Below, in pieces: positions 9,450 through 31,800 of a DNA stretch of 64,000 bases. The position numbers and the translations under genes were made by a program. The stretch's first letter is position 1; each line of letters opens with the position of its first letter. Origin of the DNA: Anolis sagrei (lineage: Eukaryota > Chordata > Lepidosauria > Squamata > Anolidae); the NCBI RefSeq assembly GCF_037176765.1, contig NC_090021.1, forward strand, positions 142,748,574 through 142,812,573, given 5' to 3'. The notes below the pieces were generated by a model. That model saw only the letters and a list, made by a program, of their open reading frames with translations. It searched no databases and had not been told where the DNA came from.

Positions 9450-10084
9450 ATATTCTGCTTTTGGTGTGTCCATTTCGGGGCACCACAATCCAAGAGAGAG
9501 ATTGACAAGCTGGAAGGTGTCCAGAGGAAAGTGAATGATCTGGACACCGAAGCTTTATGAGGAACGGCTTAAAGAGATGTGGGTGTTTGACCTGCAGAAG
9601 AATAGTTTGAGAGGAGATGTGAGTGACATGTTTAAATACAGTATATTCTGGCGTATAAGACTACTTTTTAACCCAAGAAAATCTTCTCAAAAGTCAGGGG
9701 TCGTCTTATACGTGTGTGTAGTTTTATGCATGGGAGTTGTCTTAACTCTATATTTTAACTGGAAAAGTTGGGGGTCGTCTTATACGCCCAGTCGTCTTAT
9801 ATGCCGGAATATACGGTATCTGAAAGGATGTCATAAGGAAGAGGAAGTGGGCTTGGTTTCTGCTTCCCTGGAGATTCCACTTGAACATTATGAAAACTTC
9901 CTTACCATAAGAGCTGTTCAACAGTGGAACTTTCTGCTTCGGAATGTTATAGAGGCTCCCTTGAAGACTTTTAAACAGAGGCTGAATGACTACTACTTGT
10001 TGGGGGTGTTTTGATTGAACTTTTCTTGCATGGCAGGGTTTGGCTGGATGGCCCATGTGGTCTCTTCCAACTCTGTGATTCTAT
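9450..10084 (+). mobile_element. CR1 LINE 3' end, split by a MITE
   Basis: Same 3' family as 4877-5308: GGACACCGAAGC..., AGCTGTTCAACAGTGGAAC, and the end GGCTGGATGGCCCATGTGG with a GATTCTAT tail. More decayed than the 4877 copy. A TA-flanked MITE at 9639-9816 interrupts it. Confidence 0.7.
9639..9816. mobile_element. TA-flanked MITE (mariner-like ends), family M3
   Basis: Inverted ends CAGTATATTCTGGCGTATAA and the complement of TTATATGCCGGAATATACGG are flanked by TA (9637-9638 and 9817-9818). Removing it restores CR1 continuity. TA duplication and short inverted ends fit the Tc1/mariner superfamily; this is inferred. A relative is at 56741. Confidence 0.65.
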
Positions 10085-10299
10085 ACACAAAGCCAAATGA
10101 GAAATCAGCTCCCTTCCTTTTCTTACATAGTCAAATATTCTTGCATAGTCATATTTTAATGCTGCATCATACATTTTTGGAGCCTTGGGAACCCTTTCTT
10201 TAGAAGTCCACCATAGTAGGTGGCCCTTTTCATAGGATTGCATCAGACCTTTCCTAAGAAAACTCATTGACACTGCTGTATCATTTTACATTATTCGAT

Positions 10300-10830
10300 A
10301 CCTTTTAAATCCTAGAGTATAAGCCAAGTTTTTCAGCCCTTTTTTCATCTGAAAAAGCCCCCTTCGGCTTATACTCAAGTCAGAGTTATTTATTATTTTA
10401 CTCTGTTATTATTACATTTTTTTTACTCTGTTGTTATTATTAAATTTATTTTTTACTCTATTGTTATTATTACATTTATTATTTTACACTATTATTACTT
10501 TTATTACTTTTATTATTTTACTCTTTATTATTATTGGAAGGATACGTAAGTACATTTACAATGATGGTTAGAATAATGGTTTAATCAGAGTTGGACAGTC
10601 TTACCTTAAATTACAGTTTTATGTAAATATTCTAAAACATTTAACCTAAAGATGCCTCAATTAATGTAATTTTATTGGTATCTATTTTGATTTTGAAATT
10701 TACCAGTAGCTGCTGCATTTCCCACCCTCAGCTTATACTCAAGTCAATACGTTTTTCCAGTTTTTTGTGGGAAAATTAGGGGCCTTAGCTTATATTCAGG
10801 TTGGCTTATGCTTGAGTATATACGGGTAAT
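10300..10830. mobile_element. MITE with GTATAAGCC ends, family M4
   Basis: Bounded by AGAGTATAAGCCAAG on the left and GCTTGAGTATATACGGG on the right, with a (TTATT)n-rich interior. Another copy end, followed by an (AAT)n run, lies at 34675-34805. Confidence 0.5.
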
Positions 10831-11104
10831 ATTTATTGATTGATTGATCTTAAGAGGAAGGTAATGCTGCATCACACCTTTTATTGCTGGATTTTTATCT
10901 TGGTTGTTTCTGTTTCATCAGTCTCCCTAAGAATTCTGTCCTACAAATATAGATAACAAGGAATAAATGGCATGACCTCACATTCTTTGAATATGTTAGA
11001 AGGTGGGGTGGGGCTTGTTGTTGAAATGGCTAATGGAGAAATCATTTCCCTGGCACACAATTAATATATTGTGATATTGTTCACAGTTCTTAGAAAAGAA
11101 GAAG

Positions 11105-21199
<10,095 letters not shown>

Positions 21200-24081
21200 C
21201 AACATCACCTCAAGAGGAAAAAAACCCAGCCCTGAGTGATCTGTTTAATGCTGTATATTCTGGCCCCACTGATGGACTGCAAAAGAACAACAAGACTTAC
21301 TTTGGCTGCTTGTAATTGTCCTGTATTCTTGCCAAACCTGTACTTCTGGAGTTGTATCTCGATTGAAGAATTCAGCCATCCTGTACTAAAGATAGATCGC
21401 TCATTTTCATTTTCTTACATGTGTCACTTTGAAGCTGGTTTCTGATGACATGGTGAGTGGAAGGAAAATGAAGTTCTGTTTTAATTCATACATGTTTCCA
21501 TTCCCTTGTTACAACATATCAATTTGGCAAGTTTTCCAGCAGCCCCTTGTTGAAGAGGATAATTCTGCTCTTGTCACATAATCATGTATTGATTAGATGC
21601 TGTATGCCAATATCTCTACATTATTAATGCTGCAATCTTTAAGATAGTAAGGACATTTTGGCTCTCCAGATATTTTGGGCTGTGTCTCACAGAGGTCCTA
21701 AAGATTTGTATGGCTGTAGTCTTATACACCTGAAAGATTAATGGGTCCACCTCTGCTCTAAGCCAAATGCTTAGTGAAATATTTAAAAATTGAAATGTGG
21801 AAAAATAACATCTTTTAAATCAATAATGGCATGTCTGGTACTGCTCTCTAAATAATGAAACTATTTGGGAATGTTTAGAAAACAAACAGTTAAATCTGTT
21901 ATTAGACAGTTAGGAAAGCATCTAGAGCAGGTTGTGTTTGTGGGGCGGGGGATATAAGATTCTGAAAGAGGAGAGAAAGGGAAAAGTTTCCATTTGCCAT
22001 TGTAAATCTCATGTGGCACTGGGTATCTTCCCAAGTTTGTGAGTGATGGAGCTATATCCCATTCATGTCATGTGTCAGACTGACTGTGACAAGCAATTTG
22101 AAGGAGAGTTCAGAGAAATTTCAGTGAATTTTGTTCATAATTTATGCAAGAATTTCCTCTGCGGCCGAGCCTCCCCTTTCCCACCAAGTACTTGGCACTC
22201 TGCAAACACCTTCTGCTTTTTATTTCTTCCTCCCTTTTCCTTCTTGTTCTGCCCCCAATATTCACTGTCTTTTATCAGGCATTTATCTCTATTACAAATT
22301 CCCTGTAGGCATGCCCCTCTACTTCCCCTCTACTTCCTTTGTTACAAGTATGTCCTCATTTCCATATACAGTCCTTGCACAGGAAGGTTATGCACATAGA
22401 ACTGTGTTTCTAAAGTGTCCTTCATTCCCCAAAAAGGCCTCAACGTTTTCCTAAATTCTTTAGGCACCAACACCCTATTTATGGGCATTGTGTACTTGCC
22501 TTGAGATATGCATTTTATCACTTTTATTCATTTCCCTGGCATAATCCTTCAAAAACAGATAGCTACCAAATATTTAATATGGTTTTCTCAATCAGAGACA
22601 GCATATCTTGCTGTTCACAATTATTTTTTTCTTCCCATCCAGCCATCCATTCTACCTTCCAGTAGTTTCTCCATTAAAATTTTGCCTTAGCGTGATAAAA
22701 AAATCTAGCTTCAGCAACAGCCTGAAGGTTTCCAGTGAATATTCTTGTTATTGGTTATGTATTAATGTTTAAACCAAAGGCTATATTATTCATTGTAGAA
22801 TTCTAGTTACAACTACAACTGATATTCTAATGATGGCTAGCAGCCTTTTGAAAACTAGAGTGACTTAGGCCTCCAACTTAGATTTCTAAAGTTGTATAGA
22901 ATGCGTGTATGAAACACTATTTCATTGTAACTGCTAGAATGTGAAAGAAATGTCTTTTAAAGCAGGCTGTTTTCCATCAAATGAAGGCTGGTTTTGTTTT
23001 TGCTACAGATGCATTGATATTGTGCCTTTTTATTTTTAAATTCAGGAAAAAAAAGTGCCATAACCAAAATCTATCCCAGTCTTGACATTCCAGTGATTCC
23101 TCACAAGACTTGAACTTGCTAATCCTAATGTTGAGAATAACCCTAATTTATGATTATATTGTCCACACCCACAAAGATATTGGCACTACTCAAAAAGAAG
23201 TATTGCTTGTAAAAGCTGGATGAGATCTGATTTGTATTATTTTTTTGTTCAACAGCAAACACATCTTCTAAAATACAGTGTGTTTAGCTTAATCAGTGTT
23301 ACTACAGATAAACTTTTAAGAGTCATACTCAAGCATACTGTTTGAAATAACTTATTTCTGCCTTCTTGCCACATTAAGGAGCTAGGCTATGTTGCTTTCC
23401 CTGTAGTTCCGTTCTTTTGTTTGAGCTACATCCAGTGGTACCCATCCAACAGTTTCCTCTGCAGCCTCCAAAACTCACCTCATGTCTGCACCAGAGAGTT
23501 GGAAGATCTTCTGGAACAGATATGAGGGACCAGCCTTGGTATTCAAACCACTTTTCCTTTTATGCTCTCACACTTACTGAGCATTAGAGAGTCTATTAAG
23601 GCATCACCGGTATCTTCTCCACTCTGACCTGACCTCTATGATTGGTTCTTCCACAGCATGTGAAAGTTGTCATGAGGAGTGGGGAAGAAATAATGACAAA
23701 TAGGACTGATATTTTGAGGGAAAGTTGTTCTTCGAGCCATGGGTGTTTCAGCACAATGGTTGTGCCATCACTTACCCTTTAGAATTGCATAACTCTGCAC
23801 AGCAGGCCTGTGACATTTGCTGTAGGTTTTGGAAACAGTATTAGCCAAGCTAAAGTGATTCTTACTTGGGTTAAGGACTGTGTGGCCTCTTAGCTGTGAT
23901 GGGCTGATGAGGGTTGTAGTCCAGCAATCTCTGGAGTGTCAGGTGGTCCAGTCCTCCCTCACAAACATACATAGTGTAAAAATGATTGTAGGGGTGAAGC
24001 AGGGGTCTAGGCCAACTGGAGAAAAATCACAATTCTTCCTTCAGAACCTGTGCTGATATTTTATTCGCTGAAAAGCAGAGC

Positions 24082-24087
24082 AATAAA
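24082..24087 (+). other. GZF1: Candidate GZF1 poly(A) signal
   Basis: AATAAA about 2.9 kb after the stop codon; an ATTAAA variant follows near 24391. Chosen by position only. Confidence 0.3.
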
Positions 24088-26482
24088 AGATCAGTCCAAC
24101 CATGTTACTTCTTTATATAAACACATTAGTAAGAGCTTGTCATCTTCTATTCTTTGTTTGTCTAGTCTGCTAAAAGGGATCTTTTTAGAGAGAATATCAA
24201 GAGGTTATATTTGCATATTTATTTTGTAAGCCCCGTACTCCTTTTTGACTATTGAACTTTAATGATCAATTGCAGAAAATTTGTAGTAAATATATAAATC
24301 CCTATGTTAGTACTTCTATGTAGAGATTTTTTTATTTTATATTGTATCAACATGTGAAATTGGATTAACTTGTATGAATTGAGAAGACCCATTAAAAGAA
24401 AATGAAATAGTATTGACCTTGTTGTACATGACTTGTGTATATAAATAATTTCACCTCAAAATTTCACAAATCTTAGACGGCATGTTTGCTGTAAGCCAGA
24501 GCAGTGATACATTCAAGAAAGAGTACAAGTGTCCCTTGCCCCCTTGCAGTTTTTAAATCTGCTTTGTCAACCCATGCAAATGTTCCATGTCTTCACATAC
24601 TAAACGTCTCTCTGGGTATGTGTCCATTTGAAACAGCAGTATATTCACTAGTGATTGGAATCTTACACATCTACATTCATTGTTACAGCACTTAACAAAA
24701 TTATCCAGTGATTACTTCTTGCTGCAAGCATGCCTACTTTATGGCTTAGATTCCAGACCACATATTTACTGCAACCCAAAGCAGCAAGGTGAGCAAGTTT
24801 GACATCCCCAAATCACACATTTTTACAACATGGAGCAGAATCCTACCTGAAACCACCCATTTTGTATTGCTTGTTCTTAGGATTGTTAAAAAGAAACTCA
24901 TAGTTCAGACATGGGAGTATACTCTTTTAATGACAATTGGCATGATAAAACAGTAAAGGCAGAAATCTACAAGCCTTCCCACATTGAGCCACAGCCTCCA
25001 ATTTTAACTAAGGACCAAATCCATACCCACACTGGCTGTGGTATTCTATTAAATAAATTTGGTACTATTATGATATGTAGAAATGCAGGAGAATTCATCA
25101 AGATTGGTCACACCCATGAATTGTGTTACAAAATAAACAGCCTTAGGTGGCCTTTATGATTTTAGCACTGAATGAATCGACTAGTACACATCTGCTAAAA
25201 TTTCACAAGTGTTTAAGCTACAACACCAGCACATATTAATATACTATAATTATAGATCCATCTATATTTGCATATACAAATATATTGAAAATACTGCCTC
25301 AACACCATTGATGTTCTATGAAATATTTCAGCAACATATTGGAATTTTGTTTGAAAAGTTATTAATGCCAGGTCCCTGAAGCTGCAGCTGAAATCTATGC
25401 GCTAGAATAATGGGCAAGAATCTTAAACCCTTTGAAGGAGGCATGTATGTATAGCAGTTAATCTGTCGTGCATCCTGATTAGCTAAGGATCATGACTGGT
25501 TGGAGAAACTGAGGGGCCGATACTCTTTCCCCCTCTTAAAACAAACCAAATGCCATGACAAAGTTTACTAACCCCTTGAATGACAATTGTGGCACGGACA
25601 CCATGGGAAACTACTTGAGGGAGGGATGAGGAGCATATAAGTTATTTTTGAAATGAATAGGATCCACTCTAGAAAGCAGTATTTTATGAACACGTTGCTC
25701 TCAAAAAAATCTGAGTCATGTAACAGAAGAAGTATCAGTAGGCCAAAGCAGCTAGTGTTTAGTGATGCTCTAATGCAGGGAAAGTCCTGACTGAGCTGCA
25801 ACAAGGATGAAATTTGATGTTATGGGCATGGATTCAAAAAGCTGAAGGAGCTCAAACACGTCACAAGTAATTGTCGGGACTACAAGTACATGAGTGTCCC
25901 ACAACTCATAGAATAAATATGTCTGTTTGAAATAAAAATAGAAATCTATATATATCTACTGTAATATATTTATAGCTCCCCACCCCACCTAGTGCATCAA
26001 ATTGGCTAGATGCCAAATGGGCTTTCAGTACCTTGGGATATCCATATAAATATATATTCATGAATTCACACATCCTTAGAAAAAGTACTTGCCCATCCTC
26101 CATATTCTTCTCCCCTTACTCCACTGTGTGCTGCTGTTCCATGCTAAGGAAGTTATGGATGACTGTGGGCTTCTTTCAGATGTTTCTGACCTACCCATCC
26201 CATCAATCCTACCCTGCATAGTCAATGATTGTGTGAGTTGCAGTCCAAAGCTTCTGCAGATCATCTCTGCCTACCCTTACTTTATACACATCACTGCTGT
26301 CTTGGGCTGGGGGGGGGGGGGGGGTACTACACTGTACCATCTCTAGTTTCTATTTCCTTGTCTCTTGAGATGATGAATGTGTGGACCTCTGATCTGCCCT
26401 AGACAGCAAATTGTATGAAATGCTGGAACTTGCAGTCCAACAACATCTTGAAGGCTGCACCTTCCCACCCTTTGCTCTAAAG

Positions 26483-26616
26483 CAGGCATGGGCAGACTTT
26501 GGCTCTCCATGTATTTTGGACTTCAACTCCCACATTTCTGAACAGCCAATAAGTGGCTGGGATTTTTGGGAGTTGAAGTCCAAAACACCTGGAGAGCCAA
26601 AGTCTGCTCATACCTG
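26483..26616. mobile_element. hAT hairpin MITE
   Basis: Starts CAGGCATGGGCAGACTTTGG and ends with its inverted complement ...CCTG, flanked by CTCTAAAG and CTCTAAGG (7 of 8 match). The two arms pair over about 60 bases. Confidence 0.7.
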
Positions 26617-27418
26617 CTCTAAGGGGACAATGCAACTTTTAATCTATAGCTAGAAGAAAGCTCAGCCAAAACAGTATGTATGGGATTAGGTGCAGGATAT
26701 CTGCAAGAGCAGAAAACTACTGGTCAGAGGGGCAATGACTGGGTTTATATTGCACTATTTGCCCTGTTAAAATATGCCAGCAGCATATAGCATGGCTGAC
26801 ATGGGCACACACACACACACACAGAGAGAGATATACACCAATTTACTCACTTCACAACACACGTAAGAGTAAAGTCTGATTCCTAGTCTACATATGCAAC
26901 AGAATGGGGTGGACAGAAGGGACTCGATTTCTATTTCATTTGCCGCCCAGGTAGGCCAGGTCTAAATGCACATTTTGAAAAAGCCATGTGCCTTCTCTGC
27001 TGCAAAAGCTCAATAGTGATTTTAGACCTAGGTGGTTGTGTAATTTTGCTCTGCATATTATGCATTCACATATGCTTGTGCAATGTATACATTAAACTAG
27101 CAAGATTGAAACGGCAATGGAAGTGCACTATAAAATATACTTGAACCAAATTATCAACTCGTTCACGTTTTATAAACAATACCTGCTATATTTTTAGAGT
27201 CTAAATTTTAGAAGCTCCTCATTTAGGAACATGGCCATTTAGAAAGAAGAAATGACAGCACAGAATGAGAAAAAAAATCAGTTTGTCATTAAAAATCCTT
27301 TTTTTTTTTTTTTTACTTTTGAAGCAACTGACACTGTTTATATCTCTGAGCTCTACATATTCATTAGCACATTGAGTGAAATCGCAGTGAGCTTCCAGCA
27401 AAGAAAAAGCTGGTCCTG

Positions 27419-27424
27419 CTTTAT
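27419..27424 (-). other. NAPB: Candidate NAPB poly(A) signal
   Basis: AATAAA on the minus strand, about 1.3 kb after the NAPB stop codon. It is the nearest canonical signal I could find, but this is by inspection only. Confidence 0.3.
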
Positions 27425-28764
27425 TCACATGCATGGTCACGCTTTTCCAAATTACAGGTAAACGGACGATATTTCACAGGGATTTCTAGTTTGGAGCTAG
27501 AAAAAATACATCAGAAATTCTATTGATAACAGTAGCCTCAAATTACACAACTAACATTTAGAGCAAAGCTTTTTGATTCATTCATGTCATCGGAATAAAG
27601 ACACAATACCCTGTTAACGTGTGCAACATTTGGAAAAAGCAATAGAAAATGTGCATTCATCAAAAATGTATATTGATTTTGGAATCAAATGAGGCTCCAT
27701 TTAAGGCTGCAATCCTCAACTTCCACACAAAACGCCCTTTCCAGAGCAATCCCATGCATGCTTCCTCAGTGTGTAAACAGGGCTGACTTCCATTGCCTCA
27801 CTGAAGCCAGTGGGATTAACCTCTGAGAAAATATGCATGGGATTGGACTGTAAAGGAGGGATGGGCAAAATGTGGCCATCCAGATGTTGTTGCACTAGGA
27901 AGGGCATCGCAGTGAAATAGCAGCAGGGGGATGCTGCTATTTTAGCCACCTTTTCAGTAAAGGAAGCTTTGTCTGTTAGTTGCCCTCTCAGTTCAGTTTT
28001 AAATTCAGCATTGTTGTATAAGAGGAAATCAAAACCATACTTCCAAGACACTATTCTGATATTTTAAAACAGAAGTACACCAATATCAATTTGGATCTTC
28101 TGCTGGATATTAGGGTGGCCAGGATGGGACTCCTGTAACCTTAATGCCCAATGGACCTTCCGTCAGGACAAGGTGCCGTCAAGCTTGTTCAAGCAGGACA
28201 AAATTACTTGACTTCCTTCACCTTCCAGACCCAAAAATGCACAAAGAACATTGTGTATGCTGCTGTGATAAATCTTCAAAGAACTTGAATATATTTCAGA
28301 TCGCCAACCCTTCTTCACAACTGCCACACCCAAGTTGAAAATCTGGATTACGAGCAAATAATTTCAGGGTGGCTGGCATTCCACAAAAGTTGATTTGATT
28401 TACATTATTATTAAGTCTGCAGCTGGGAGTGCAATTACGAGGAAGTAAGTTCACTTGATCTGAGTGGGACTTGCTTCCAAATAAACACGCAGTTACACGA
28501 GGAAGAGTTTCCCCTTATATGAGATTTACATATAAGTAAAAATGCATAGGATCAGGCCACACTTTGCATTTAGAATCGAAACAAGAAGTCTTAAATAGAT
28601 AAACTCATGTGCAACGTTACACTGAATGAGCCACAACAGGATACTAAACAAGACACCAGTCATTTAAACTAGAAGCATTTCTCAAGTATCCCTGAATGGT
28701 TCTTGGCCACAACACAGTGTACTTCAATAGACAATCACAAAATGCCACAAATTGTACGGAGAGT

Positions 28765-28869
28765 TCATTTCAAGTCTCCCTCATTTTCTCCTGGAATAGA
28801 TTTCTTTATCCGAAGCAACATGGTTGTCAGCCACTGGTCCAAGCGGGAAATTGAATCGAACTCTTTAAC
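28765..28869 (-). CDS. NAPB: NAPB exon 11 (stop codon)
   Basis: Follows CAACCAG; encodes [20 protein letters not shown] then [14 protein letters not shown] and TGA (28767-28765). The acidic stretch before DLK differs from the mammalian one. Confidence 0.95.
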   Translation of the reverse strand, partial: VKEFDSISRLDQWLTTMLLRIKKSIPGENEGDLK

Positions 28870-31800
28870 CTGGTTGGAAGGATTCACAAAACTAGTTAAG
28901 AAGACAAAACCCACACCCTGCGATCAAATGTGCTTCACAAAGAACCAATATCAAAGGGGGGGGGGGGGATAACAATAACTTTTCTATAACTCCTTTATAA
29001 TTCCTACTCTTGCTGCGTTTTAGAATCTCTCCAAATATTCATAGATGGGCAGGAGAATGCCTATAGCCGGGGGGGGGGGGGGGTGTTAGGGGTTCAACCC
29101 CCCCCCCCCCCCCCCCGTAATTTTTCAGGTTAAAAAACAACTATTTTTTGGCTAATTTTGGCCTTACTAACCTTGCATACCTTGTATCTTATAGCTTTTT
29201 ATGGAGCAATAAGGGTCTTTGGACTGTATTAAAAATGTTGTTGTTGTGTTATCAAACTATTCTTCATGATTTGCTAAAAAAGTTTCAAACCCACCCACCC
29301 CTGAAATTTTTTTCTGTCAACTGCCCTGGTTACAGTGGCATTAGATGGAGAGCAGCATCACATCCTGCATCACACTGTGATGCATAGCAATGCATTAGTC
29401 CCACTTCTGTATCGACCTTATCGCATGGCATTGTTGCTTTGCAGGTTATTCAGCTGCAAAGTCACTGAAAACTTTCCCCTGGAAATAATCTGTCAATAAA
29501 CCAACCTTAGACCTATTCAACTTGCTCAAAATATAAGTAAATAATAAGATCATTATTATTTCCTTTTATATACTGCAACCATTTCTAAAACAATCTAGAG
29601 AAAAGGAGAGTAAAAATTAAACATTGAGTTTGACTTACTGCTTCCGTGTATGCTTCACAATTTTGTTCCTCGTGGGCTTCCAGTAATTTCTAGCGCAATG
29701 ACATGAAAAGATTACACAACAGGACAGGCTATTTTATTACCTCTCTCAAGGAAGATTAGCTTGTTAAATAAGTTTTGTAAGACAGAGAAATGTTCTTGTT
29801 ACTTGAAGAGACATTTTAAAAATGACTCAATAGTTGAGAATAAATGAATTCTTCAGAAAGCAATTTCTACTTATATACAAGGCACTTCATTCTAATCTTT
29901 CACAGGAATTTAGCTCTAGAATATCTATACTGCATGCTGTACCTATGACAATCACACATAGACATCACTACAGGATGTGACCTCATAATGGCAGCTGAAG
30001 GTTTGCAAGGGGAGGGGAGAGCTAGAGTGTATGCATAAATTAAACATACTGTTTTAGCCCATAGCAGGACTTGCTTCCATGTCAATGGGAGAGGAAGGGG
30101 AAGTGGAGGCACAGACCACTCACTGTAATGGTACACAGAGAGAGGAATGCATGATTATGAACCCTATAGCTCAGCGTTTCTCAACCTGGGGGTTGGGACC
30201 CCAGAGGGAAGGGATCACAGGAATTGGTGTTGCTGAGCTTCTTAAGATATCATGAAGTCCCTTTCTGAATTGGCTAGAGTTGCTGTGGAGACACACTTAC
30301 TGTGAAAGGAATTCTCCAAAATACACAGGAGATTATGCAAGCACTACTGCAAGTTTATGGTTCGGATGAAACGAAGGTACTGTAAATCCCAACTAAATGT
30401 GCACAGGGCCATAAAACACACACATTATCTAGAATCCAGGCTTGATTTACCCTTTTTCACACCAGAGCAACTGATCTTTATTACATGCTAGTAAAACATT
30501 CCCCCTGCTATGTGCCATGGCCCATTTGCTATTGATGCCTATTTGCTACAAGTACTATCTTATAAACTCAGACTGGATCTACACTGCCATATAAACTCCA
30601 GATCATCTGCTTTGAACTGGATTATATGGCAGTGTAGACTCACATAATCCAGTTCAAAGCATATAATACGGATTATCTGCTTTTATAATCTGGATTACCT
30701 ATAGCAGTGTAGATCCTGCCTCAAATTCTGGACCGACAAGGCTTGCAGACTCGTGCCAGTTCACAAACCACCACTTTGATTAACATTGCCTTTGAACAGC
30801 ATCCAGAAAAGTCCATCAATCACACGTGATTTCTATTTTTAACATTTTACAAACATGCAGTTTCCCTTACTTTCAACAGTTTACATTCTCTTGAATCTGT
30901 GAAAGCTGGAAACATTTCTTCGTATTTTTCAAGAGCAAGCTGAAACGAGATCAGCAGTTGTTAAATCCGCTACTTAATCCAGTCAAGCAGATTTTTATCC
31001 CACCATGAATGTCCCACCGGAAAACTTTAGCTATTATAGCAATGCATGACAAGAAAAAAAATAGCCTTGACTTGTCCTTTGGCAGCTGGAAATATGAGAG
31101 TTTGGGAAAGACACTTTTTGGACTACAACTACCAGAATACCCCCACTGGCTGTGGCGCGGGCAGTTCTGGGAGATATAGTCCCAAAAAGGTCAATTTCCC
31201 AAGCCTCTCCTTCCCTGTACATCTCTTTTTTTCTGTTCATTGTAACAGTCTCATTTTCTATTATAACCAAAGAAACAATCTCTTATACTGTCTAGTCAGG
31301 TCTTGGACACATAACATTAAAATTACATAACACATCATAAGAAACAAAACATTATTCAGTGTAATGGCAGTAAGAGAAACTAATTCACAAACAGAACATT
31401 TCAGTTACAAATTATAGCTGGTTTACACCAAAGCCAAAATAATGACCATCACCCAATTGCTAGTCTCAACTACACTGGAAACAATGAATCAAATTGTTTT
31501 CAAAGCTTTCATGGCCAGAATCACTGGGTTGCTGTAAGTTTTCCGGGCTGTATGGCCATGTTCCAGAAGCATTCTCTCCTGCCATTTTGCCCACATCTAT
31601 GGCAGGCATCCTCAGAGGTTGAGGGGTCTGTTGGAAACTAGGCAAGTGAGGTTTATAATCCTCCCAAAAAAGGATTCCCCCAGGCAGGAAGTAGCTAAAC
31701 TTTGAAGCTGCAAGGCCATTAAATACTAATCAAGGTGACCAATTGCAACATTCACACTTGCCTCAAGCAGACAAGAATTCTTTCTCCCATGCTGACAAGA

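Larger units (their letters stand above)
21200..28764. other. Convergent intergenic region with GZF1 and NAPB 3' UTRs
   Basis: GZF1 ends at 21199 on + and NAPB ends at 28765 on -. I see no third gene between them. A poly(A) signal AATAAA on + at 24082-24087 and AATAAA on - (TTTATT at 27419-27424) are plausible ends of the two UTRs. Neither is proven. A hAT MITE at 26483-26616 lies between. Confidence 0.5.
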
